A DNA stretch of 57,977 nt, taken from CAYQVO01 sp964421085 (GTDB taxonomy: Bacteria; Bdellovibrionota_C; UBA2361; CAYQVO01). The translations under genes were made by a program, and so were the position numbers. This document shows positions 35,143-44,137 of this stretch, piece after piece (position 1 is the stretch's first letter; every line of letters starts with the position of its first letter). Under the pieces are notes generated by a model. It did not search any database. It was given only the letters and a program-made list of their open reading frames with translations, and had not been told where the DNA came from. The stretch covers positions 1 to 57,977 of the forward strand of contig CAYQVO010000020.1 in the NCBI GenBank assembly GCA_964421085.1. The letters are read 5' to 3'.

Positions 35143-36798
35143 TCACCCGATATACAGCTGCTCATAATACGCTGTCGCCATGCGCTTTGAGTCGAAGTAG
35201 GGCACGATATCCGTCATGCTCTGCTTCACTACCTGAAGCCACTTTTTAGGCTCCTCATAGTAAAGAGGAATTATCTGCTTCTCGAGAATATCGTACAGAC
35301 TGTTCAGGTCCTCACGATCCTGCTCTTCGAAGGACTTGCTGGAATCGGCTTCAGCTATCACGAAGCTGTTGATTCCGTGCTTGGCAAACTCGGGGATCCA
35401 CCCGTCAAAGGTGGAGACATTGACGGCGCCGTTCATTGCGGCTGTCATTCCGCTTGTTCCGGAGGCTTCCCGCGTCACCCTCGGAGTATTGAGCCATACA
35501 TCCGCGCCCTGCTTGAGAAGCTTCGAAAGAAACAGCTCATAACCGACGAGAACCATCATGTTCTTGTACTCTTTGCTTTTATAAACGAGGTTGTTGAAAA
35601 TGGAGATTGAACCATAATCGGCAGGATAAGGTTTTCCCGCCCAGATTATCTGAACCGGCCGGTCCTTCCGGGTGATAAGCTGATGGAACCTTCCCTGATC
35701 CTGAATCAGCAGATCGGGACGTTTGTACGAAGCGTAACGCCGCGCCCAGACAATGGTCAGCACATTCCTGTCGAAAATCTTGCCGGTCTGGTTTGCGGCA
35801 TAATCAATGAGCCGCCCCTTTACATGCTTTTTCCTCCGGATCATCCGGTTGTCGTCTCCCTGCTCGAGCGCTTCATAAAGATCCCAGTCGGCCCAGAAAC
35901 GCTGGCTCTGAGCGTTGGTTATCGATGCAATCGGAGGTATCCGATCAAACCCGGACCACATTTTCCTCGCTACGACACCGTGAATCTGAGACACCCCGTT
36001 TGCGTTCCTCGCCATGCGGAGCGCGCCGAGAGTGTGATTAAACACACCCTCATGCATGCCGGTTATTTCCTGGACTTTCTCCACCGGTAAGCCGTCGAAA
36101 TAGCCCATCTTATCAAGCAGACTGATATCGTGCTTTTCATTTCCCGCCTCTTCCGGAGTATGCGTCGTGAAAACAAGGCGCTTTCGGACTTCATCGAGGC
36201 TTCCATGCTTGTTATACAGATAAAAGGCCACAGGGAGAGCATGCGCCTCGTTGATGTGATACACCTCCGGTGTCCATCCAAGTATGTCGAGCAGTTTCGC
36301 GCCGCCAATCCCCAGAATCATGTTGGCTGCAATCTTCGCGGCCGCATCAGCATCGTAGAGTTTGTGGGTCGGCGTTCTCGACAGATAGTCATTGCTTGGA
36401 AGATCGGACGACAGCAGGAATATAGGTGCCGCTCCAAAAACCTGGGGCGGGAGATAATAAGCCCGGATTCTGACCGGGTGCTGATGGATAAGAATCTCGA
36501 ATTCTATCCCAGTGTCCTCGAGAAAACTGTACGACTTTTCTTCAAAAAGGACGGCCATTGAAGAGTCCTCCTTCCGCAGCTGATCGTAATAGCCGTATTT
36601 CCAGAGGAGCCCGATGCCCACCACGTTCTGCTGAAGATCATACGCGCTTCGCATGTGGGAACCCGCGAGAAACCCCAGTCCACCGGCGTAAATCTTCAGC
36701 GTCTGATGAATCGCGTACTCCATGCAGAAATAGGCCACGCGCTTCCTGTATTTAGGATCGAACTGATAAGGGTGCTGAAATTTAAATGTGTCCGCCAT
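35143..36798 (-). CDS. Glucan phosphorylase-like protein lacking the PLP lysine
   Basis: A 551-residue member of the alpha-glucan phosphorylase family (TIGR02094-like): YFCMEYAIHQTLKIYAGGLG, HALPVAFYLYNKHG and IVWARRYASYKRPDLL. It lacks the N-terminal DUF3417 region of larger homologues. The PLP-lysine motif of true phosphorylases (GTSGMKAA) reads ASGTSGMTAAMNGAVN, with Thr in place of Lys. An upstream Asp in AGDH is also replaced (AGSHMRSAYDL). I recall similar proteins in Bacteroidetes/Chlorobi. It may be a PLP-independent glucosyltransferase or simply mis-annotated as a phosphorylase. It is followed on the strand by dapF. Confidence 0.8.
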   Translation of the reverse strand: MADTFKFQHPYQFDPKYRKRVAYFCMEYAIHQTLKIYAGGLGFLAGSHMRSAYDLQQNVVGIGLLWKYGYYDQLRKEDSSMAVLFEEKSYSFLEDTGIEFEILIHQHPVRIRAYYLPPQVFGAAPIFLLSSDLPSNDYLSRTPTHKLYDADAAAKIAANMILGIGGAKLLDILGWTPEVYHINEAHALPVAFYLYNKHGSLDEVRKRLVFTTHTPEEAGNEKHDISLLDKMGYFDGLPVEKVQEITGMHEGVFNHTLGALRMARNANGVSQIHGVVARKMWSGFDRIPPIASITNAQSQRFWADWDLYEALEQGDDNRMIRRKKHVKGRLIDYAANQTGKIFDRNVLTIVWARRYASYKRPDLLIQDQGRFHQLITRKDRPVQIIWAGKPYPADYGSISIFNNLVYKSKEYKNMMVLVGYELFLSKLLKQGADVWLNTPRVTREASGTSGMTAAMNGAVNVSTFDGWIPEFAKHGINSFVIAEADSSKSFEEQDREDLNSLYDILEKQIIPLYYEEPKKWLQVVKQSMTDIVPYFDSKRMATAYYEQLYIG

Positions 36799-36882
36799 GA
36801 GAGCCTCTGATATAAGCCGTAGTTTTGATTGTTAAACAATCCTTTCGAGCTGAAAAGAGGAATTTAAAGGGCTGAAAACCGG

Positions 36883-38388
36883 TTATAATTCACAATATTC
36901 GCCGTCGCTCGCCAGGTTCCGGCACGGATAGCGCCAGTCGAATCCGTCACGCCGGATAAACTCCCCCGCCGCCTTCGGGCCCCACGTGCCAGCCGGATAG
37001 CCATACACGCGCCCTTCTCTTTCCTTGAAACGGAGGTATGGGTCGATGAACTTCCAGCACTCTTCCACCGCGGCTTCGTGCGCATAAAGCGTACGATCTC
37101 CTTTCATGCAGTCATAAAGCAGCCGCTCATAAGCCTCGGGAACGTAATGATCAGTCAGTTCTGAATAGTGGAAATCCATATTCACTGTTTTCAGGTGGAA
37201 CCCTTCGCCCGGGAGCTTCATCCCCATTTTCAAAAGCACGCCCTCGTCCGGCTGGATCCTCAGTATCAGCTGGTTCTGGCTCCCCTTAAGATCCGCGTAC
37301 CTGAGAAATGCCGGATGAGGAGCTTTCTTGAAGTAAAGAACAACCTCTGTCACGCGGGTCGGAAGACGCTTTCCAACCCGGAGATAAAAAGGCACGTTAT
37401 ACCAGCGCGAGTTGTCGATATTGATCTTGAACGCAGCGAAAGTCGCGGTTCTGGAATCAACGGGCACATCGGGCTCTTCGCGATATGCCGGAAGTATCTC
37501 GCCTCTCACATTTGATCGGGTGTACTGGCCGAACACGGCACGGTCAGCGATTTCGTTTTCCTCGACATGCCGGAGACTTTTGAATACTTTGAGAATCTCG
37601 TATCCAAGCGACTCACCCTCAAGCGCAGTAGGCGGCTCGAGCGCAACCATCGCAAGCACCTGAAGGAGGTGATTCTGCACCATGTCGCGAACGACACCCG
37701 TATCATCGTAGAATTTCCCCCGTTTTTCCACCCCGATATGTTCTGCGGCTGTTATTTCGACCCGCTCTATATGCCTGCAGTTCCAAAGATCGTTCAGAAT
37801 TTCATTTGCAAGCCGCAGGACCAGGATATTCTGAACGGTTTCTTTTCCGAGAAAGTGGTCTATCCTGTATATCTGTTCTTCAGTGAAATACTTCTGAAGC
37901 TCATCGCTCAGCGCCTTTGCGGATTCGAAATCGGTGCCGAAAGGTTTCTCGATTACAAGCCTCTTCCATCCGTCCTTCTCCTGATTCAGGCCTGCCATGC
38001 CCAGATATGCGGGAATAACAGGATAAAGATGAGGAGGAACCGAAAGGTAATAAATACACTCCCCGCCGGTGTTCTGTTCCAGCGAGACCTGCTCGATTTT
38101 CGCCCGTACTTTCCCGTACTCCTCCGGATTTTCGCTGTCTGCACTCTGATAATAGAGAAGCGGAAGGAACTCGCTGATGGCAGCCCGGCTGAGTTCCTCA
38201 GGCGAAAGAAACTGCGCAAGATCATCACTTACCTTCTCCCGGAAGGACTCGTCGGAGAAAGGAGTCCGGGAAATACCGATAATGGAAATGGGCCGTGGCA
38301 GGAATTTATTACGGCACAGGTTATAAAGAGCCGGCATGAGTCTCCGCTTTGTCAGATCGCCGGAAGCTCCAAATATCAGCAGGTTCAT
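36883..38388 (-). CDS. zwf: Glucose-6-phosphate 1-dehydrogenase
   Basis: A 501-residue enzyme of the oxidative pentose phosphate pathway. NADP loop IFGASGDLTKRRLMP, active-site RIDHFLGKETVQNI and the EKPFGTDFESA segment are intact. The ATG overlaps the alr stop (ATGA), so alr and zwf are coupled, an unusual partnering. The 84 bases to the phosphorylase-like gene show no terminator. Confidence 0.96.
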   Translation of the reverse strand: MNLLIFGASGDLTKRRLMPALYNLCRNKFLPRPISIIGISRTPFSDESFREKVSDDLAQFLSPEELSRAAISEFLPLLYYQSADSENPEEYGKVRAKIEQVSLEQNTGGECIYYLSVPPHLYPVIPAYLGMAGLNQEKDGWKRLVIEKPFGTDFESAKALSDELQKYFTEEQIYRIDHFLGKETVQNILVLRLANEILNDLWNCRHIERVEITAAEHIGVEKRGKFYDDTGVVRDMVQNHLLQVLAMVALEPPTALEGESLGYEILKVFKSLRHVEENEIADRAVFGQYTRSNVRGEILPAYREEPDVPVDSRTATFAAFKINIDNSRWYNVPFYLRVGKRLPTRVTEVVLYFKKAPHPAFLRYADLKGSQNQLILRIQPDEGVLLKMGMKLPGEGFHLKTVNMDFHYSELTDHYVPEAYERLLYDCMKGDRTLYAHEAAVEECWKFIDPYLRFKEREGRVYGYPAGTWGPKAAGEFIRRDGFDWRYPCRNLASDGEYCEL

Positions 38389-39500
38389 ACAAGTATCCTC
38401 TCAATCCTCCGGCCGATGCCGCACAGGACCTGATAACTATTGCTCCTGTTTGCGGCTGCCCATTCCTTCAATGTTATCTCTTCCCCCAGGCACACCACTT
38501 CATCTCCCGGTCTGACCCCGGGGACATTCTCGACTGATACCGTCGTCAAGTCCATCGAGATGCGGCCAATCACGGGACATCGCCTTCCCCTGATTATCAC
38601 ACTTCCTCCGTCCGGGAGCGCAAACGGAATACCATCCGCATATCCGACAGGAAGCGTTGCGACAGGCGTGTCCCGATCGAGAATTACCGTCCGCAGATAT
38701 CCTATGCTCGAACCCTTCGGAAGGACCCTGACTGAAACCACTTTTGTCCTTAAACGCACAGCGGGTTCAAGCTGAATCACCGGGTCCACAGCTGCGTCCG
38801 AAAAGCCGTAGAGATTGAGTCCGACCCGGGCCATCGTAAAGGGGGGGCACAAAGCTTCGGCAACAGCGTGAAGCGCATCGCTGTTGGCCATATGAACGAA
38901 GTCGAAGCGTATTCCCTTTTCCCGGCATGCTTCGACAAGTCCCACAAAAGCAGATACCTGTTTCCTCGAAAAGCCGGGATCATCAGATGCGGCCGGAAAG
39001 TGTGAACAAATTCCGGTAAAATCAAGGGCCGGAAGTTTCACAGCGCGTTCGATCACATCCATTGCTTCATGAAGCTGAATCCCGAGCCGGCCCATGCCTG
39101 TGTCTATGACGAACTGACACCGGGCCCTTATCCCGAGCCGCGCAGCCGCCTGACTGAGGGCGCCTGCATTTGCGAGATTCGATACAGGCGCGATGATTTC
39201 CTCCCGGACAAGAACGTTCGCTTCGTCGGGGAAGAAATCGCCCATCAAGTGGATCGGAAGGCCCAGACTCTTCAGTCTGCAGGCAGCGTCAATTTCGATG
39301 ACTCCGAAACCGCATGCGCCGGCCTGCTTTATCAGGGGAGCGATGATATCGATGCCGAGTCCGTAAGCATTTGCTTTCAGAACGGCCAGCATGCGAAGGG
39401 GATGGATGTGTGAGAGAATTTTCTTTGCATTTGCGGAAATTCTCTGTCCATCGATTTCAAGCCAGGCTCTTGGCGCCTCTCTGCCATCTCTCCCAGTCAT
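38385..39500 (-). CDS. alr: Alanine racemase
   Basis: A 371-residue PLP enzyme making D-alanine for peptidoglycan. The PLP lysine is K42 in VLKANAYGLG and the catalytic tyrosine is in SIGYLRTV. The ATG at MTGRDGREAPRAWLEIDGQ gives the normal N-terminus; an open frame runs further upstream through the 10-N gap but is spurious. The start lies 61 bases from the gap, so the promoter may be lost. Confidence 0.95.
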   Translation of the reverse strand: MTGRDGREAPRAWLEIDGQRISANAKKILSHIHPLRMLAVLKANAYGLGIDIIAPLIKQAGACGFGVIEIDAACRLKSLGLPIHLMGDFFPDEANVLVREEIIAPVSNLANAGALSQAAARLGIRARCQFVIDTGMGRLGIQLHEAMDVIERAVKLPALDFTGICSHFPAASDDPGFSRKQVSAFVGLVEACREKGIRFDFVHMANSDALHAVAEALCPPFTMARVGLNLYGFSDAAVDPVIQLEPAVRLRTKVVSVRVLPKGSSIGYLRTVILDRDTPVATLPVGYADGIPFALPDGGSVIIRGRRCPVIGRISMDLTTVSVENVPGVRPGDEVVCLGEEITLKEWAAANRSNSYQVLCGIGRRIERILV

Positions 39501-39561
39501 CCCCGGAGTATAGCCCCCGGATGTCGGCCCCGACAAGCGTGGCCGACCTCCGCTCCTGACT

Positions 39562-39571
39562 NNNNNNNNNN
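39562..39571. other. Assembly gap (10 N)
   Basis: Placeholder Ns between alr and a beta-lactamase-like fragment on the opposite strand. It cuts the fragment at its 5' end. Confidence 0.99.
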
Positions 39572-39791
39572 GGCGATTATGGTGTTGAAGGAGCAGGGAA
39601 ACCTGAGTACTGGCGACGCTCTCTCCAAATATCTTCCTGATTTTCCAGAGGCTGATCAGACTGCAATTGCCGATATCCTGCATCATACGTCCGGCGTTCC
39701 GGAACTCACTGCCATCGAGGCTTTCTATTCGAACCAGGCAAAAGACTGGACTCCCCGGAAGATCCTGGCAATGTTCAATACACAACACTGA
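39572..39791 (+). pseudogene. Fragment of a class C beta-lactamase-like serine hydrolase
   Basis: A 72-codon piece open from the gap to a TGA. VLKEQGNLSTGDALSKYLPDF and IADILHHTSGVPEL match the beta-lactamase/D-alanyl carboxypeptidase-like hydrolase family just after the SxxK motif, which is missing in the gap. Family members need about 250 more residues after this point, but the frame stops at FNTQH. It is a broken gene or a scaffold chimera. Confidence 0.6.
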
Positions 39792-39818
39792 ATTGTGATT
39801 CTCTACGAATAAACACGG

Positions 39819-40838
39819 CTAAACCACCCACATCCCGTCCCCGTAACTGAGGAACCGGTAATCATTATCGAGCGCAAACTGGTAAGTTTTCTCCAGAAGC
39901 TCCCTTCCCATCAGGGCTTCCACAAGGAACAGATGCGTCGTGTCGGGCTGGTGGAAGTTGGTGATAAGGCTGTCGACTGCCCGGAACTCAAAACCGGGAG
40001 TGATGAAAAGATCAGTCTCGCATCCCTGTGCAGCCGCATCCCTGTCACGCGCAGCACATTCGAGAGCGCGGACAACAGTCGTGCCCACTGCAATCACCCG
40101 GCCACCCGCCGCTTTCGTATCTTCCATCATGTCGAACAGTGAACGGGGAACTGTCAGAGTTTCCTTTCCGGGATGCGACACTCCGGAGTCAAGAGGAAGA
40201 AAGCTTGCAGTTCCGGCATGCAGAGTAAGAAACACGACCCTGCACCCTCTTCCTCTTATTTTCGACATAAGCTCCTCAGAAAAATGAAGACTTGCAGTCG
40301 GCGCCGCGATTGAGCCGTCGTTACGGGCAAACACTGTCTGGTAATCCACCCTGTCCTGATCATCAGAGTGCCCGCCCCTGATGTAAGGCGGCACAGGCAT
40401 AAGCCCCGTCTTCACCATCAGGTCGTGGATATCGGTTTTCCCTTCCCGGGAAAAAAATTCAACTTCCACCTCTTTGTCTGAAACGCGGGCAAAAATTCTT
40501 CCTGACAGCCTCTCCGCAAAATCAATTACCCGCCCTTCCTTGAAACGTCTCAGCGGCTTTCCGAGGCATCTCCACCGGCTTCGCCCCAGCCGCTTGACGA
40601 GAAGCACCTCGACTTCCGTGTCTGAATCGGAAAATGCGCCGAAAAACCTCGCCGGGATGACCTTTGTATCGTTGAAAACAACAAGATCATCCGGGGTCAA
40701 CAGCGCGGGGACATCGACGAAAGTCCGTGAAACGATCGCTCCTGACGCACGCTCGACAGTAATCATCCTGGCATCATGTGCAGGATGAACGGGACGCTGA
40801 GCTATACGGTCAGGAGGCAGATCGTAGGTGAACCTCAC
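39819..40838 (-). CDS. queA: S-adenosylmethionine:tRNA ribosyltransferase-isomerase
   Basis: A 339-residue QueA, which transfers the ribose of SAM to preQ1 in tRNA during queuosine synthesis. Family features: FTYDLPPDRIAQRP at the start, DLVVFNDTKVIPAR, SLHFSEEL and TNFHQPDTTHLFLVEAL. The GTG start overlaps the slipin stop (GTGA). It is the last gene of the MBL-coaBC-nfeD-slipin run. No other queuosine gene is in the window. Confidence 0.95.
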   Translation of the reverse strand: MRFTYDLPPDRIAQRPVHPAHDARMITVERASGAIVSRTFVDVPALLTPDDLVVFNDTKVIPARFFGAFSDSDTEVEVLLVKRLGRSRWRCLGKPLRRFKEGRVIDFAERLSGRIFARVSDKEVEVEFFSREGKTDIHDLMVKTGLMPVPPYIRGGHSDDQDRVDYQTVFARNDGSIAAPTASLHFSEELMSKIRGRGCRVVFLTLHAGTASFLPLDSGVSHPGKETLTVPRSLFDMMEDTKAAGGRVIAVGTTVVRALECAARDRDAAAQGCETDLFITPGFEFRAVDSLITNFHQPDTTHLFLVEALMGRELLEKTYQFALDNDYRFLSYGDGMWVV

Positions 40839-41581
40839 CGATTCGCCATCTTCTTCAGCGCCTCGAACAGATCAATCGGCACCGGGAAGATGATTGTAGT
40901 GTTGTGTTCCGACCCGATATCTCTCAGCGTCTCGAGATACCTGAGCTGCATGCTGCCGGTGCTTGTGTTCATGATTTTGGCTGCTTCGGTGAGTTTTTCA
41001 GCCGCCTGGAATTCACCTTCCGCCTGAATGACCTTCGATCTTCTCAACCGTTCAGCTTCGGCCTGCTTGGCCATCGCCCTCTGCATTTCCTGCGGGAGGT
41101 CCACCTGCTTCACTTCGACCGTGACAACCTTGACACCGAACCCGTGCGTTTTCTGGTCGATAATGTCCTGGATCAGAAGATTGAGTTCCTCTCTCTTGGA
41201 CAGAAGATCATCCAGTTCCCTTTCACCGCATATGCTCCTGAGCGTCGTCTGCGCATATTGACTTGTGGCGGCGAAAAAGTTTTCCACCTGGAGTATCGCC
41301 TTGTCAGGTTCGATGATCTTGAAGAGCAGAACTCCATTGACCTTGACCGACACGTTGTCCCGTGTGATGACGTCCTGGCTTGGAATATCGTAAGTGATAA
41401 TCCGAAGGTCGACGCGGAGAAGCTTGTCAATGAAGGGAATAATGACTATGAGGCCGGGTCCCCGGACTCCGGCAAACCTTCCAAGCCTCAGTACGACACC
41501 GCGCTCGTACTCACGGAGCACGAAAATCGACGACTGAAAAAGCACTATCAGAATGACTAAAAGGGCTATGAGGAAACTCAT
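40835..41581 (-). CDS. Slipin (SPFH/band 7 membrane protein)
   Basis: A 248-residue stomatin-like protein. An N-terminal membrane segment (FLIALLVILIVLFQSSIFVL) leads to the SPFH domain (VVLRLGRFAGVRGPGLIVII, VKVNGVLLFKI) and a coiled coil (AEAERLRRSKVIQAEGEF). Slipins are cut by NfeD-type membrane proteases, and the nfeD gene sits 19 bases upstream, as in many bacteria and archaea. Role likely in membrane microdomain organisation. Confidence 0.93.
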   Translation of the reverse strand: MSFLIALLVILIVLFQSSIFVLREYERGVVLRLGRFAGVRGPGLIVIIPFIDKLLRVDLRIITYDIPSQDVITRDNVSVKVNGVLLFKIIEPDKAILQVENFFAATSQYAQTTLRSICGERELDDLLSKREELNLLIQDIIDQKTHGFGVKVVTVEVKQVDLPQEMQRAMAKQAEAERLRRSKVIQAEGEFQAAEKLTEAAKIMNTSTGSMQLRYLETLRDIGSEHNTTIIFPVPIDLFEALKKMANR

Positions 41582-41600
41582 AATATTATCTCTCCTGTTC

Positions 41601-42926
41601 TTACCGTTTCTTTACTTCCAGCACAAAACCACTCTTCAGGCCGATCACTTCGACGATCTCATTGCTCCCGATCGCGCCGCTGCTGCTCTCCGCATCCCAG
41701 ATTTCCCCGTTCACCCGGATCTTTCCCCTGGGATTGATGTCCTGCAGCGCGAGTCCTGCCGCTCCCACAAGGCCCTCCCTCCCGGTGGTGACCCGCCGCC
41801 TGCTGGTCCTTACCGCCATGAAAACGGCAAATGCGATAAGAAAACCCATGACAAGCGCGAAACCTGCGGGATAAAGGTAGTTGTAGCTCACGCCCGGCAT
41901 GGTCGAAGTATCCACCAGATAGAGCGAACCAAGAAGCATTGCAATTATACCTCCGACAGCGAGAATTCCACTGGTGACATAAAGCTCGGCTCCGATAAGA
42001 AGCGCGCCGAGAATTATCAGCACCACTCCGCCCTGAGAGACAGGAAGAACCTGGCTCGAAATAAGGGCGAGCACGAGACATATGACGCCGACTACTCCGG
42101 GCAGAATCCCGCCCGGATGGTAGAGCTCGATTGAAATCCCCGTCGTGGCGGCAAGCCACAGGAGCGCCGCAACGGCCGGGTTTGAAAGCACATTCAAGAC
42201 CCGCTCTTTGAGCGACATCTCCACGGGAATCCGGGCGGATCCTGTGAAATCTCCAATCTTGATCTTTCTGTTTTCGACCGTCACTTCTCTTCCCGCAATC
42301 TGTCTCAAAAGGTCGGGGATATCCACGGCGACAATATCGATAACATTCTGCTGCAGGGCTTCCTTTTCAGTGATGGAATTGGCCTCGCGGACCGCCTTTT
42401 CGACCCATTCGACATTGCGGCCCCGCTGATCCGAGATTGACTTTACGAGAGCGACAGTCATGTTCTCGGCTTTCTTTTTCATGTCGCCTTCAATATCCTG
42501 GCCCGATCCCTGCACAGGCGTGGCGGAACCTATGCTTGTGCCGGGGCTCATCGCGGCTATATGCCCGGCCATAGTTATGAAGACACCTGCTGAAGTGGCG
42601 GTTCCGCCCTGCGGAGTGACATAAATGACTACCGGAACCGGCGACTGAAACATCATCTGTATCATCTGCTGCGTCGTCTCCAGCATTCCGCCCGGAGTGT
42701 TCAGTTTCACGACGACAAGGCCGGCGTCCTGCTGCTTCGCCGCGCTGACCCCGTTCTGAAAATATCCAAGAGTGCCGGGGAGGATGAGCATGTTCATGTC
42801 GAGAACGATAACAGGACGTATGTCTTTCGGGGCCTGAACCTCTGCCTGCGCAGCAGTGTCAAGCGAAAGAACAGCGGCAGCCGAAAGGATTAATACCGAA
42901 AGAATCGAGTAAAGAGTCTTTTTCAT
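41601..42926 (-). CDS. NfeD-family membrane serine protease (long form)
   Basis: The start is MKKTLYSILSVLILSAAAV, a signal peptide; 33 upstream in-frame residues overlap coaBC and are discarded. The ClpP-like periplasmic domain has nucleophile S112 (GTATSAGVFI) and a general-base Lys near 152 (DMKKKAEN), spacing close to archaeal PH1510. Four to five membrane segments follow (about 255-385), then a soluble OB-fold NfeD domain (VGAAGLALQDINPRGKIRVN). It begins two bases after the coaBC stop and is followed by slipin, its expected substrate. Confidence 0.92.
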   Translation of the reverse strand: MKKTLYSILSVLILSAAAVLSLDTAAQAEVQAPKDIRPVIVLDMNMLILPGTLGYFQNGVSAAKQQDAGLVVVKLNTPGGMLETTQQMIQMMFQSPVPVVIYVTPQGGTATSAGVFITMAGHIAAMSPGTSIGSATPVQGSGQDIEGDMKKKAENMTVALVKSISDQRGRNVEWVEKAVREANSITEKEALQQNVIDIVAVDIPDLLRQIAGREVTVENRKIKIGDFTGSARIPVEMSLKERVLNVLSNPAVAALLWLAATTGISIELYHPGGILPGVVGVICLVLALISSQVLPVSQGGVVLIILGALLIGAELYVTSGILAVGGIIAMLLGSLYLVDTSTMPGVSYNYLYPAGFALVMGFLIAFAVFMAVRTSRRRVTTGREGLVGAAGLALQDINPRGKIRVNGEIWDAESSSGAIGSNEIVEVIGLKSGFVLEVKKR

Positions 42927-42928
42927 AA

Positions 42929-44137
42929 TCACAGCCGGAGAATCGCGTTCAAAAGCTTGTCTGCGACACGGCTCTTGAAGTTTGTGGCTATCTCTTCCTG
43001 CCGTCCATGCTTGTCGATGAACCATGCCCGGTTCGTGTCGAGATCGAACGCGTCCTGCGCGAAGTTCCCGACCATAAGGTCGGCCCGCTTCTGCTCCATC
43101 TTTCTCCGGATTTCCGAGAGCAGATCTTCGAGTTCCCCCGTTTCCACTGTGAAACCGACGAGAACCGGAGAAGCTGCATGTCCTCTTCTTTCACCGACAG
43201 CTGTCAAAATGTCCGGGTTTCTGGTCAGTTTCAAGGTCGGAGCGCCTTCTCCTTTCTTTATCTTCCTGTCAGACACCTCGGCAGGTTTGAAATCGGCAAC
43301 TGCCGCCGCCATTATCACTATGTCCGGCTTGTCCGCCACTTCAAACGTTTCACGCATCACAGCTTTGTGCATCTCTTCCGCTGTTTCGACAGGGATGCGG
43401 CGCACTGGTTTCGGGACGTTTATTTCGCACGGTCCATGAATGAGTGTCACGTCCGCCCCTCTGCAGAAAGCCTCCCGGACTATGGAGACGCCCATTTTGC
43501 CCGAAGATCTGTTTGTGAGAAATCTCACCGGATCTATCGGCTCGCGTGTCGGGCCGGTCGTGATCAGCATCCGCTTGTCCGCAAAATCTTTCACAGAGAG
43601 CATGCGTCTTGTGTGATAGAAAATCTCCCAGGGATCCGCCAGTCTTCCTGCCCCGATCCATCCGCATGCAAGAGAGCCTTCGTCCGCGTCGACAAACTGG
43701 ACGCCCTTTGCCCGCAGATCCGCCATATGCTTCCGCGTGGTCGGGTGCTCATACATGTTCACATTCATCGCGGGGGCGATAAGAATCGGGGCCCTGGTCG
43801 CAAGGGCTGTCGCAAGCAGAGGAGTATCGGCGAAGCCGTGATTCAGCTTGGCCAGAAAGTCGGCAGTTGCCGGCGCAACAACAAGAACGTCCGCCCAGTC
43901 GGCTGTCTCGACGTGCTCGATGTCCCCGGTTTCTCCCCAGAAACTCTTATAAACAGGATGTCCCGTTATGCTCTGCATCAGAAGGGGCGTGATGAACTTC
44001 TGGGCCGAGTCAGTCAAAATGACTTTGACTTCATAGCCCCTCGAAAGGTAGATCCGGGCAAGCTCGGCGCTCTTGTACGCGGCTATTGAGCCCGTCACAC
44101 CAAGCGCAATTTTTCTTTTCTCTGCTTTTTCGATCAA
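42929..44137 (-). CDS. coaBC: Bifunctional phosphopantothenoylcysteine decarboxylase / phosphopantothenate-cysteine ligase
   Basis: A 402-residue coenzyme A biosynthesis enzyme. The flavin decarboxylase half (CoaC) has GVTGSIAAYKSAELAR, PAMNVNMYEHPTTRKHM and SLACGWIGAGRL with its catalytic Cys. The ligase half (CoaB) has FLTNRSSGKMGVSIV and MAAAVADFKPAEV. The start is a TTG sharing bases with the MBL gene's stop (TTGA), so translation is coupled and perhaps low. Confidence 0.95.
   Translation of the reverse strand: MIEKAEKRKIALGVTGSIAAYKSAELARIYLSRGYEVKVILTDSAQKFITPLLMQSITGHPVYKSFWGETGDIEHVETADWADVLVVAPATADFLAKLNHGFADTPLLATALATRAPILIAPAMNVNMYEHPTTRKHMADLRAKGVQFVDADEGSLACGWIGAGRLADPWEIFYHTRRMLSVKDFADKRMLITTGPTREPIDPVRFLTNRSSGKMGVSIVREAFCRGADVTLIHGPCEINVPKPVRRIPVETAEEMHKAVMRETFEVADKPDIVIMAAAVADFKPAEVSDRKIKKGEGAPTLKLTRNPDILTAVGERRGHAASPVLVGFTVETGELEDLLSEIRRKMEQKRADLMVGNFAQDAFDLDTNRAWFIDKHGRQEEIATNFKSRVADKLLNAILRL

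Noticed and set aside
39501..39788. N-terminal extension of alanine racemase through the gap
   Set aside because: It crosses placeholder Ns and the family N-terminus matches the ATG at 39500.
43007..44089. 360-codon open frame on the plus strand opposite coaBC
   Set aside because: It is the antisense of a clearly conserved gene; the translation has no recognisable motif.
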